Source: Candidatus Saccharimonadota bacterium
GTDB lineage: Bacteria > Patescibacteriota > Saccharimonadia > Saccharimonadales > Saccharimonadaceae
Direction: 5' to 3'
Assembly (NCBI GenBank): GCA_017545505.1
Contig: JAFWNB010000002.1
Location: 62,001-126,000, forward strand
Length of the DNA: 64,000 nucleotides
Shown: one piece after another, positions 45,110 to 52,599 of the stretch
Layout: each line of letters begins with the position of its first letter
How positions within the stretch are numbered: the stretch's first letter is position 1
Notes under the pieces: generated by a model
Databases searched by the model: none
What the model saw: the letters and a program-made list of their open reading frames with translations, nothing else
What the model was told of the DNA's origin: nothing
Made by a program: the position numbers and the translations under genes

Positions 45110-45868
45110 ATGAAGAAGTTAAAAGGTTTTTCAGTCATTGGTTTAATTGTTGGCATTGCCGTAGTAGCTCTGATTATAATTGGCGCCTATGCGGTTATCG
45201 ATGGCAATAATAAGGCCACAAATTACGACAACTACGATTTTTATTCCGTTATAGAGCCCACTAAAGATAATGGCGAAATCGGTGATCATGTTAAAGGCAA
45301 TCCGGAAGCTCCAGTTTTAATATTTGAATATGCTGATTATCAATGCCCTGGTTGCGCCTCAATTAATACTCGTGTCAATCGTGTAGTGGAGCAATTAGAT
45401 GGCAAGCTCGCCATCGTTTATCGAAGTTTCTTACTCTCGTATCATCAAAATGGTACTGCTGCTGCCTCCGCTGCTGAAGCTGCTGGCCTGCAAGGTTATT
45501 GGAAAGAATATGCCGATAAACTATTTGAGGAGCAGTCCGAATGGGAGTATGCCGATACTTCTGAAAGAACCGAACTATTTAATAAATATTTTAAAGAAGT
45601 CACCAACAATAAAGGCGACCTGGACAAGTTCAATCAAGACATTGCCTCTGAAGCTGTTTCTAAAAAAATTAGCTTTGACATGGGAATTGGCAAAAGAGTA
45701 GATGTTTCTGGCACTCCAGCATTCTACGTAGATGGTCAGCTTATCAATTGGGGCAGCGAAGGCAGCGTCACAGTAAATGGCCAAACTATTTCATGGGATT
45801 CTGCTCGCTCTGGCGACGATTTTATTAAGCTTATTAAAGATATCGTAGCAGCAAAAACAGCCGAGTAA
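45110..45868 (+). CDS. DsbA-like thiol-disulphide oxidoreductase
   Basis: A membrane-anchored thioredoxin-fold protein. An N-terminal transmembrane helix is followed by YADYQCPGCASINTRV with the CxxC active site. A helical insert and the cis-proline segment VDVSGTPAFYVDGQ follow. It resembles BdbD-type oxidases that make disulphides in secreted proteins. AAAGGAG precedes the ATG. The Cys-containing surface proteins encoded at 6.2, 29 and 53.4 kb are plausible clients. Confidence 0.9.
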   Translation: MKKLKGFSVIGLIVGIAVVALIIIGAYAVIDGNNKATNYDNYDFYSVIEPTKDNGEIGDHVKGNPEAPVLIFEYADYQCPGCASINTRVNRVVEQLDGKLAIVYRSFLLSYHQNGTAAASAAEAAGLQGYWKEYADKLFEEQSEWEYADTSERTELFNKYFKEVTNNKGDLDKFNQDIASEAVSKKISFDMGIGKRVDVSGTPAFYVDGQLINWGSEGSVTVNGQTISWDSARSGDDFIKLIKDIVAAKTAE

Positions 45869-45880
45869 ATCGGCTGTCTT
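45857..45880 (+). terminator. Rho-independent terminator of the dsbA-like gene
   Basis: ACAGCCGA pairs with TCGGCTGT across a five-base loop that contains the stop codon region, followed by CTTTG. The stem overlaps the end of the coding sequence. Confidence 0.75.
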
Positions 45881-45882
45881 TG

Positions 45883-46110
45883 CTATATTTCGATAAACTC
45901 TTGCCAAGCGGCTGGAGCTATCTTTGACTTTTTGCTCTCTACCGAGCGGTGAAGTCGTTTGATACGCATGTATCGAATTTTCTCCTTAATGTTTTTCGCT
46001 CTTCCGACCTGCCCACCTCGCGAAAGACTCTTAGCCACCAGTCTATTGGGAAATAAATGAGCGATAAAAAGTATTCTACCAAACGTTTTTGAATAATGCA
46101 AGCTTAACAA
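45883..46110 (-). pseudogene. Possible small or decayed basic ORF
   Basis: A minus-strand frame of 75 codons that can only start at TTG 46110; the first ATG is 48 codons in. The translation is basic (GRAKNIKEKIRYMRIKRLHR) and not clearly low complexity, so it may be a real or decayed gene. No Shine-Dalgarno or good promoter is visible. I do not recognise it. Confidence 0.25.
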
Positions 46111-46126
46111 TGATATAATTAATAAT

Positions 46127-46801
46127 ATGAAAAAACGTGGGCGTCTTAAATTCCACCGGATTAAGACTTGGCAGCTATTAATTATTTTAGTGCCACTTTT
46201 GTTTTTGGATGCAACTTTCTTGAGGTTAGATCATATTAAAATGTCTGAACTTCGTGAGGCAGTTCTAGCAGCTGACCAATCAGACAATGACGAAGAAGTC
46301 TCGCGCACTCTAGAAGAATTAAAAGCTTTTGTATTTTCAAACATAGTTATTAATATAGTGGATGATAATGGGGAACAGAAAATTACCTTTGGTACTGGCC
46401 CTTTCTATCTTGAACATCAATATATTAGGGCTGCCAATGCTGCACTAGAAAAAGCAGAGCAAAATATTGCGTCAGACAGTAATCCTAACGGAAATATTTA
46501 TCAATTAGCATCTAATGTTTGCCGAGCCGCCGCCGTTTCAAATGGTTGGACTTGGGATAACCCTAACTATATTAATTGTATGGTTGGCGAAATAAATAAA
46601 TATCCAGCCGCCGATGAAATCCAGGATCAGATTATCGCCAGTCTTCCTTCTACCGAACTTTATCGCAAAAATTATGCATCTCCACTTTGGGCGCCAACCG
46701 TTAGCGGTTTTCTGATTCTTATAACAATCATTATCATCGTTGTAATTTTTATTAGAGCAATTATATGGGTTATATTGCGCTTATCTCTATTATTTATTTA
46801 A
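46127..46801 (+). CDS. Two-helix membrane protein of unknown function
   Basis: A 224-residue protein with one transmembrane helix near the N-terminus (TWQLLIILVPLLFLDATFL) and one at the C-terminus (FLILITIIIIVVIFIRAII). An extracytoplasmic domain of about 140 residues lies between, with two cysteines (NVCRAAA and NCMVGE). A TATAATT box lies about 10 bases before the ATG. The family is unrecognised; a wall- or pilus-related role is possible. Confidence 0.7.
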   Translation: MKKRGRLKFHRIKTWQLLIILVPLLFLDATFLRLDHIKMSELREAVLAADQSDNDEEVSRTLEELKAFVFSNIVINIVDDNGEQKITFGTGPFYLEHQYIRAANAALEKAEQNIASDSNPNGNIYQLASNVCRAAAVSNGWTWDNPNYINCMVGEINKYPAADEIQDQIIASLPSTELYRKNYASPLWAPTVSGFLILITIIIIVVIFIRAIIWVILRLSLLFI

Positions 46802-46889
46802 ATCCCTAAAAAACACCTAAAAATCCCCTTGACTTTTTTAATTTGCGGTCATAAGATAGGAATATAATAACTTAAAGGAGGAAAGCTCA

Positions 46890-47093
46890 ATGGCTTACGA
46901 ACATACCAACGGCAAAGGTGTGAAATACTATCTACACAAATCAGAAGTTACTCTTCGTGGTGGCAAGCCTCAAACAATTTATTTCTTCACTAAAGACGAA
47001 AAAGGCGGCAAAGGTACTCCATGTGACCTTCCTGCAGACCGCGTAGTTTGCGAAAACCCACGCAATGGTTTCTTGACTCTCAAGAAAAAATAA
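46890..47093 (+). CDS. Conserved small CPR-type protein, 67 residues
   Basis: The sequence pattern KYYLHKSEVTLRGGKPQTIY, then CDLPADRVVCENPRNGFLTL, matches a short protein I remember as recurring in Patescibacteria, of unknown function. TTGACT and a TATAAT box lie upstream, AAAGGAGG precedes the ATG, and a strong terminator follows, so it is a well-expressed single-gene unit. Confidence 0.75.
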   Translation: MAYEHTNGKGVKYYLHKSEVTLRGGKPQTIYFFTKDEKGGKGTPCDLPADRVVCENPRNGFLTLKKK

Positions 47094-47107
47094 TTGTATT
47101 AATAAAC

Positions 47108-47145
47108 AAAGATGCCGCTCGTTCGACGTGCGGCATCTTTTATAT
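47108..47145 (+). terminator. Rho-independent terminator
   Basis: AAAGATGCCGC pairs perfectly with GCGGCATCTTT and is followed by TTATATTTC. It ends the 67-residue gene transcript just before the fourth hairpin copy. Confidence 0.92.
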
Positions 47146-47156
47146 TTCATGCTATA

Positions 47157-47237
47157 ATATCACTAAATACTACTCTGAGGGCTATAAGCTTGGTCAAACG
47201 GCCTCGAGTGTGCCCTCAGAGTAGTGTTTGGTGATAT
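47157..47237 (+). repeat. Long hairpin, family copy 4, upstream of tRNA-Ile
   Basis: The arms CACTAAATACTACTCTGAGG and the facing GTAGTGTTTGGTG pair throughout with a few G-U pairs that work only in plus-strand RNA. The core is GGGCTATAAGCTTGGTC, then GGCCTCGAGTGTGCCC. The inner pair GGGC/GCCC replaces GGAC/GTCC of the other copies. The right end overlaps the TATAAT box of the tRNA. Confidence 0.8.
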
Positions 47238-47249
47238 AATATATTATAT

Positions 47250-47326
47250 GGGGATGTAGCTCAGTTGGTTAGAGCATGCGTCTTATACACGCAGTGTCCC
47301 AGGTTCGAGTCCTGGCATCCCTACCA
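47250..47326 (+). tRNA. tRNA-Ile with anticodon UAU (TAT)
   Basis: A perfect cloverleaf: GGGGATG with CATCCCT, D arm GCTC/GAGC, anticodon stem TGCGT/ACGCA with loop CTTATAC giving TAT, T arm CCAGG/CCTGG and encoded CCA. It reads AUA directly. Most bacteria instead use a CAU tRNA modified to lysidine by TilS. Confidence 0.93.
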
Positions 47327-47338
47327 AAAGGGTGACAT

Positions 47339-47764
47339 ATGGATATTAAAACTAAACTTCGTCGTTTCAAATTTAAATTGAGCCACGACTTTTTTTCAGT
47401 TGAAAATGTAGTTTTGATACTAGCAATTATTTTATGTTTAACTTGGACATATCAATCTATTCTTGCAATGTCTAGAAACTGGGAACTGTCCGAACGACTT
47501 ACGGCCGAGCGCAAAAACCTCGAACTATTAAATATCGAAGTGGAAACTATTGAATTAGAAAACGAGTATTATGCCTCTGACGAATATCAAGAATTGCTAG
47601 CTCGCAAAACTCTGGATAAAAAACTCCCAGGCGAAAACATGGTGGTAATGCCAGAAAACTCTGGTAGTGCCAAAAGCAAGCATCAAGTTATCGCTATAGA
47701 AACTGCCGAAAAATCCTATTCAAATTTTGAAAAATGGCTTCAATACTTATTCCCGAGTTTTTAG
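47339..47764 (+). CDS. ftsB: FtsB/DivIC-like septum formation protein
   Basis: A 141-residue bitopic protein. A basic cytoplasmic start and one transmembrane helix (VVLILAIILCLTWTY) lead into a coiled coil (LTAERKNLELLNIEVETIEL). The DivIC-type end EYQELLARKTLDKKLPGENM follows. It would join FtsL and FtsQ at the divisome. It begins 12 bases after tRNA-Ile with GGGTGACAT upstream, so it may be cotranscribed with the tRNA. Confidence 0.82.
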   Translation: MDIKTKLRRFKFKLSHDFFSVENVVLILAIILCLTWTYQSILAMSRNWELSERLTAERKNLELLNIEVETIELENEYYASDEYQELLARKTLDKKLPGENMVVMPENSGSAKSKHQVIAIETAEKSYSNFEKWLQYLFPSF

Positions 47765-47799
47765 TTAAATAATAAAAAGCTTATGTTATAATATAAGAT

Positions 47800-48612
47800 A
47801 TGAGTAGGAAAAAAGGTTTTACACTAATAGAAGTAGCAATTTTCTTAGTGATAACCGGCGCGCTTTTTGTTGCCGTAACGGTCGGCGTTCAAAATTCTAT
47901 TTCTCAACAACGATTCAACGATTCTGTACAAAGCTTTGTTGATTTTTTAAGAAATGTCTATTCAGAAGTTACCAATGTAGAAAACAATGAATCTGCTGGG
48001 CGCAGCGAAAAAGCTATTTATGGTAAGCTTATTACTTTCGGCGAAACAAGTAAACCGTCAGAAGTTGAATCTAGCGATGCCAGAATGAACTCCATCTATG
48101 TTTATACTGTTATAGGCGATATTAAGGATATTTCTAATGGTAACACGCTCGATTTGCTAAATGCTCTCAACGCTGATGTAGTCGTAGAGACAAAAGACGA
48201 AAACAGTTCATCATTTAAGCCAGCCGGCCTAATCGAAAGCTATGTACCTCGCTGGTCTGCTCAAATTGAGAACACTAATAACTTCGAGCCATTTATCGGT
48301 GCAATTCTTATCGTTCGCCATCCAAAATCTGGCACAGTTTATACTTACGTCAAAAAAGGCTCAACTATTGAAGTCAACGACGCGATTAATAAAAGCAAAA
48401 ACGGAAATGGATACAGCAATGTATTAATAGATCATCTTAAAAAGGAATCATTTAAAATTGAAACAGTAGATTTTTGCGTTAACCCAGAAGGAGATCAGCC
48501 ATTTTATAATAGACGCGACGTCAGAATTAAATTGGGTGCTAGAAATGCCTCCGCTGTTAATATTGTAAGCGACGAAGACAGCGCTTGTAGAGAAGGGGAA
48601 GAAGGTGCTTAG
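47800..48612 (+). CDS. Type IV pilin-like protein (prepilin motif)
   Basis: The N-terminus RKKGFTLIEVAIFLVITGA is a textbook prepilin cleavage site (G before FTLIE) with a hydrophobic helix. The remaining 235 residues form a globular domain of unknown type with few cysteines. It is the first of three tightly linked pilin-like genes and probably a minor pilin. A TATAAT box lies about 10 bases before the ATG. Confidence 0.88.
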   Translation: MSRKKGFTLIEVAIFLVITGALFVAVTVGVQNSISQQRFNDSVQSFVDFLRNVYSEVTNVENNESAGRSEKAIYGKLITFGETSKPSEVESSDARMNSIYVYTVIGDIKDISNGNTLDLLNALNADVVVETKDENSSSFKPAGLIESYVPRWSAQIENTNNFEPFIGAILIVRHPKSGTVYTYVKKGSTIEVNDAINKSKNGNGYSNVLIDHLKKESFKIETVDFCVNPEGDQPFYNRRDVRIKLGARNASAVNIVSDEDSACREGEEGA

Positions 48613-49477
48613 AAATAAAAAACACTATGGTTTTACATTAGTGGAACTTTCTCTTTCGATTGCTTTTATTGCAATTCTTTCAATATCTATAGTGTTAATT
48701 ATCACCAACACTATCTCTTCATATCACCGTGGTCTTACTTTAAGCCAATTAAACACGATCGGCATGGATTTAGTTGACGATATGCGATCCTCAATCCAAA
48801 GTGCTACCGCGCGCTCGGTGGTTGCAGAATGCTCTAGCATATACAATGATAATAAACTCACAGATAAAGATAATTGCGAAAAAAACAATGGCGAAAGATT
48901 TGTTTCAGTTACCCGCAAAGGAGAAATATCGGGGTTAGGAGATAATTATCCATTATATGGCGCATTCTGCACTGGTAATTATTCTTATATTTGGAATTCT
49001 GGGTATTCGTTTAGTAGCGATTATGGGACGAATTCAGCCCCTCGTGCTACATTTACTTATCGTCTTGCTGGTTCAAACGATGAAACAAGTACCACAGATT
49101 TTAAACTATTAAAAGTCAAAGATGAATCGAGATCAGTCTGTATTTCCGCCGTGACCGATGGATATAATAAAGAAGATATAAGTTTTGATATTTCAGCAGA
49201 GAACTATCCTTCCTTAAGTGAAGAGCCTATAGATCTCTTAGATGCTGACAGCAGTATGGCAATTTATGATATTTACTCAAGCTCCCCAGCTGATAATCCT
49301 TTCGGTAACGAGTTATTCTATTCTGTTTCATTTATTCTTGGTACCGTAAATGGTGGTATTAATGTCAAGAGTTCGGGCAATTATTGCGCTGCACCATCGA
49401 GTTATAACAACGCAGAAAATTTTGATTATTGCGCAATCAATAAATTTAATTTTGCCGCACAGGCGGTTGGAGGATAG
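48605..49477 (+). CDS. Second type IV pilin-like protein
   Basis: It has the prepilin motif YGFTLVELSLSIAFIAI and a long cysteine-containing globular domain (290 residues). The start is GTG 48605, overlapping the previous stop, with GGGGAAGAAG upstream. It is probably a minor pilin assembled with its neighbours by PilB. It ends with TAG one base before the next ATG. Confidence 0.85.
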   Translation: MLRNKKHYGFTLVELSLSIAFIAILSISIVLIITNTISSYHRGLTLSQLNTIGMDLVDDMRSSIQSATARSVVAECSSIYNDNKLTDKDNCEKNNGERFVSVTRKGEISGLGDNYPLYGAFCTGNYSYIWNSGYSFSSDYGTNSAPRATFTYRLAGSNDETSTTDFKLLKVKDESRSVCISAVTDGYNKEDISFDISAENYPSLSEEPIDLLDADSSMAIYDIYSSSPADNPFGNELFYSVSFILGTVNGGINVKSSGNYCAAPSSYNNAENFDYCAINKFNFAAQAVGG

Positions 49478-49478
49478 G

Positions 49479-50834
49479 ATGATTAAGAAATATGGTTTTA
49501 AAAAAGGTGCCGCGTCATTTTATATTGTTGCTTTCTCAACGCTAATTCTATTAATTGTTGCTACAAGCTTTGCCGCAATTATTATTTCTGAAGTTACTCG
49601 TACTTCAAACGATGATCTATCACAATCAGCCTATGACTCGGCTTTAGCAGGCGTAGAAGATGCTAAATTAGCTTTTTATAATTATCAATCTTGTATCGCT
49701 CAAGGAGCAACCGCCGTAGAGCCAAATAAAGAAGATGGCAATATTACGTGCGGAGAAATAGTCTACTACATGGAAAACGAAGATTGCGATATGGTGGCGC
49801 ATGCATTAGGGCGTATCAATGAGAGCGAAGAAAGTGAGGTTTTTATTAAGGAATCTTCGTCTTCTGAAAACAACATGATGCAGGCCTACACATGCAATAA
49901 AGTTAAGCGTAACACGTCTGATTATCGTTCGTCTTTGTCTAGCTCAAATCAAATCAAAGTTATTCAACCTAAATTTGCCAACGGTGTAAAAGCTAAAGAT
50001 ATTGAATATGTTAGGATCAATTGGTTCGCTGTTGGTGATGGCGATTATTTCAATTATGCTAATTTTGATTCCAATTCTGGCAATGTAGCTTTTAAGCCAT
50101 ACTCTGCAGAAGTAGCAACACCTCCAACGCTTTCTGTTGCTATGCTTCAGACTGCTAGTAATTTTACACTCGCAGATTTTGAAAGTAGTAGAAGCGATCA
50201 AACGAATCGCGGAATGGTTTATCTAGTTCCATTTGGTAAAAAAGATAAAGAAAGAATTAAGAGTAACGGATCTTTCGAATTAGCATATAATGCCGAAAAT
50301 AATCGTAATTTTATTGGCACAGAAGGTTTTGTCACTTCAAATAATAAGTTAGGAGGAGAAAACAAAAATCTACCATATGCCGTTTACTGTCCAGAGCGTA
50401 ATGCGGATGACAACAATGGCGAATTTGCTTGCTCAGTTACTATTGCTCTTCCAAAACCAATAAATGGTGAAAATGAAAGAAATGACGAGACTTTCTTCTT
50501 TATTGTTTCACTTCCATACGGCTCACCTAAGACGGATTTTTCGTTAGAGCTCTTTTGTAGTGATGATAAAATATGCTCATCTGAATCTCCGGCAAGCATT
50601 GATCCATCTTCTGAAGAATCATCTGGGACTAGTCAAGCTATTCTATCGGGAGTTCAAATAGAAATTGACTCAACCGGTCGCGCTAATAATCTATATCGTC
50701 GCGTAGTGGCTAGACTAGAACCAGGCGCCGATGATTTTCCATTATCAATCATGGGCCCGCTTGAGTTGCTTGGGGAATCAAATAGTGATGGCCTAAATAA
50801 GAATTACTCCGTAATTAGAGAATGGGACTTCTAA
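49479..50834 (+). CDS. PilX-like large pilus-associated protein
   Basis: A 451-residue protein beginning IKKYGFKKGAASFYIVAFST with a long hydrophobic helix but no FTLIE motif, then YDSALAGVEDAKLAFYNYQ. That resembles the PilX N-terminal segment of type IV pilus accessory proteins. A large extracellular domain follows. I chose ATG 49479, with GGAGG upstream; an earlier in-frame ATG at 49350 lies inside the previous gene. It is the last gene of the pilin-like operon. Confidence 0.75.
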   Translation: MIKKYGFKKGAASFYIVAFSTLILLIVATSFAAIIISEVTRTSNDDLSQSAYDSALAGVEDAKLAFYNYQSCIAQGATAVEPNKEDGNITCGEIVYYMENEDCDMVAHALGRINESEESEVFIKESSSSENNMMQAYTCNKVKRNTSDYRSSLSSSNQIKVIQPKFANGVKAKDIEYVRINWFAVGDGDYFNYANFDSNSGNVAFKPYSAEVATPPTLSVAMLQTASNFTLADFESSRSDQTNRGMVYLVPFGKKDKERIKSNGSFELAYNAENNRNFIGTEGFVTSNNKLGGENKNLPYAVYCPERNADDNNGEFACSVTIALPKPINGENERNDETFFFIVSLPYGSPKTDFSLELFCSDDKICSSESPASIDPSSEESSGTSQAILSGVQIEIDSTGRANNLYRRVVARLEPGADDFPLSIMGPLELLGESNSDGLNKNYSVIREWDF

Positions 50835-50870
50835 GCCTATAAAAAATAGCTCAATCTGAGCCTATAAACT

Positions 50871-50947
50871 TGGTTGCGGGGGTTGGATTTGAACCAACGA
50901 CCTTTTGGTTATGAGCCAAACGAGCTACCAGGCTGCTCTACCCCGCG
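50871..50947 (-). tRNA. Initiator tRNA-Met (CAT)
   Basis: The mismatch between C1 and A72, the D arm GAGCAGCCTGGTAGCTC and the overall likeness to known fMet tRNAs identify an initiator. Anticodon loop CTCATAA gives CAT, and CCA is encoded. The anticodon stem is TTTGG/CCAAA, so one of the three conserved G-C pairs (29-41) is U-A. Confidence 0.93.
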
Positions 50948-50982
50948 ATGTACCATATATTATACTAAATTTTGATAAAAAG

Positions 50983-52350
50983 TCAACGCTTTTTCAGTAA
51001 TGCTTTTGCGGCAAGTTTAATAGCATAATTATAGTCGTTCATAATATGCGGAGTACTTGCAAGCTCAATCGCTGTATGGTTATGGCGAATAGCTAATGCT
51101 AATTCTCCTATCATCGAGCTAGCATTTGGCGCTACAATTGTAGCTCCCAGTATGTGGTCATTTTTATCAGCCAACAATTTAACAAACCCAAATTCGTTAT
51201 TATAAATTTTGCTTGCTGTGATTTCATTCAGACGAACTAAAGCTTTTTTAAACTTACGATCTCGTTTTATCAAATCTTCTTCATTAAAACCTACTGTGGC
51301 AACCTCCGGCATCGTCCTGGTCACCCTAGTAAAACCGTTGTAATTAACTGCAGTTTTGGCTTTACTGGTTAGATTATTGGCCAGAGTCAACCCTTCTTGG
51401 TAAGCGCGTTCCGTAGATGATTCTTTTCCTAAACAATCTCCCACTGCGTAAATATTTTTAGCGGAAGTTGCAAAATACTTATCAACTACAATACCGGAAT
51501 TCTTATATTTTACACCAGCATTTTCTAGACCGCAGTCCATAATTGGTTGAATCCCGGTAGCGAGGATAATTTCTTCCACTCGTACCATTTTTTCGGTATT
51601 ATCCTGCATAAATATTACGCGTTTGCTGAATTCGTCTTGTTCTAAAGATATTACTTTGGCATTTATCAGAGGAGTGATGTTCATTCTTTGCATAAAGTAA
51701 TCAAGCATCACCTCGCCAACCTCGGCGTCCTCACGTGGTAGTAGCCTATCGGCGGATTCAAAAATAAATGTTTTTACTCCTAATTCGCTATAATATTCGG
51801 CTATTTCGCAGCCAGTTGAACCAGCCCCTACTACAGCTAAAACTTTTGGCAAACGTTTTATTCTGATTGCAGTTTCGGGCGTATGGTACTTTACGATATT
51901 TGTCCCCGCAATCTCAATTGCCTTAAGTTCCGAACCGGTCGCTAAAATAAAGTTTGATGCTGTATATTTTTTGTCACCCACCGCAACGGTATGGCTATCA
52001 ATAAAATTAGCAAATCCCTTAATACAAGTAATTCCTGCATCCTCGTATATTTTTTTATCATTTCCGCCTGCAGCAATAACGGTTTTTAGTTTACGTGCAT
52101 TTATAGTTGGCAGGTTAAAATTAAGATCTTGGTTCTTAATCTCGGGAAAATCACGTATCCTGTCGTAGGTATGAGAAAAATCTAAGGCAGCCATAAAGGG
52201 TACATCTAGCGTGTTTAGATTTGAGCCGCCAAAGAAGCGTCCTTCAATTAAACAAATTCGTCGTTTGCCACCAACCAAATTCAGCGCCGCTGCAGTACCT
52301 GCCGGACCACTACCAATCACTATATAATCAAAGTCGTATTTTTTTCCCAT
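50983..52350 (-). CDS. Flavoprotein of the disulphide reductase family lacking redox cysteines
   Basis: A 455-residue protein with FAD-binding DFDYIVIGSGPAGTAAALNL, NAD(P)-binding VLAVVGAGSTGCEIAEYYSE, the second FAD motif NIYAVGDCLG and a dimerisation domain. In lipoamide or glutathione reductases the first helix carries GGTCLNVGCIPSK. Here it reads GGSNLNTLDVPFMA, with no cysteines. The C-terminal HPT(xx)E pair is also altered (STPHIMND). It may be a transhydrogenase-like or NAD(P)H oxidase-like enzyme. Two small genes follow on the upstream side of the same strand. Confidence 0.85.
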   Translation of the reverse strand: MGKKYDFDYIVIGSGPAGTAAALNLVGGKRRICLIEGRFFGGSNLNTLDVPFMAALDFSHTYDRIRDFPEIKNQDLNFNLPTINARKLKTVIAAGGNDKKIYEDAGITCIKGFANFIDSHTVAVGDKKYTASNFILATGSELKAIEIAGTNIVKYHTPETAIRIKRLPKVLAVVGAGSTGCEIAEYYSELGVKTFIFESADRLLPREDAEVGEVMLDYFMQRMNITPLINAKVISLEQDEFSKRVIFMQDNTEKMVRVEEIILATGIQPIMDCGLENAGVKYKNSGIVVDKYFATSAKNIYAVGDCLGKESSTERAYQEGLTLANNLTSKAKTAVNYNGFTRVTRTMPEVATVGFNEEDLIKRDRKFKKALVRLNEITASKIYNNEFGFVKLLADKNDHILGATIVAPNASSMIGELALAIRHNHTAIELASTPHIMNDYNYAIKLAAKALLKKR

Positions 52351-52352
52351 CT

Positions 52353-52598
52353 TTATATTATTTTATCACGATTATTAAAAACATAAGCTAAATCTGCATT
52401 ATATTTTTTCAATTCTCGTAAAACTGCCCTTTCTAAATCATTCTGGGTAATGATTTTTTTGCTTTTTAAAGTCTTTTTTGTATCTTCAATAGTTTTTGTG
52501 ATAAAAATATCAGCGGCACCAATGGGGATTCCAACTGCCTTTGCATCAATCTTTAATTGTTTTTTTAATAATGATTCATCAAAGTCGACTGTGGCCAT
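52353..52598 (-). CDS. Small protein, possibly half of an ATP-cone-like fold
   Basis: An 81-residue protein whose end (KIITQNDLERAVLRELKKYN, then YVFNNRDKII) resembles the last helices of ATP-cone domains. The nucleotide-binding N-terminal motif is not visible. It lies two bases before the flavoprotein gene and one base after the membrane protein, so the three form an operon. Its role is unknown. Confidence 0.55.
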   Translation of the reverse strand: MATVDFDESLLKKQLKIDAKAVGIPIGAADIFITKTIEDTKKTLKSKKIITQNDLERAVLRELKKYNADLAYVFNNRDKII

Positions 52599-52599
52599 A

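Noticed and set aside
49350-49478. 43-residue extension of the PilX-like protein
   Set aside because: It lies inside the preceding pilin gene. A Shine-Dalgarno directly precedes ATG 49479.
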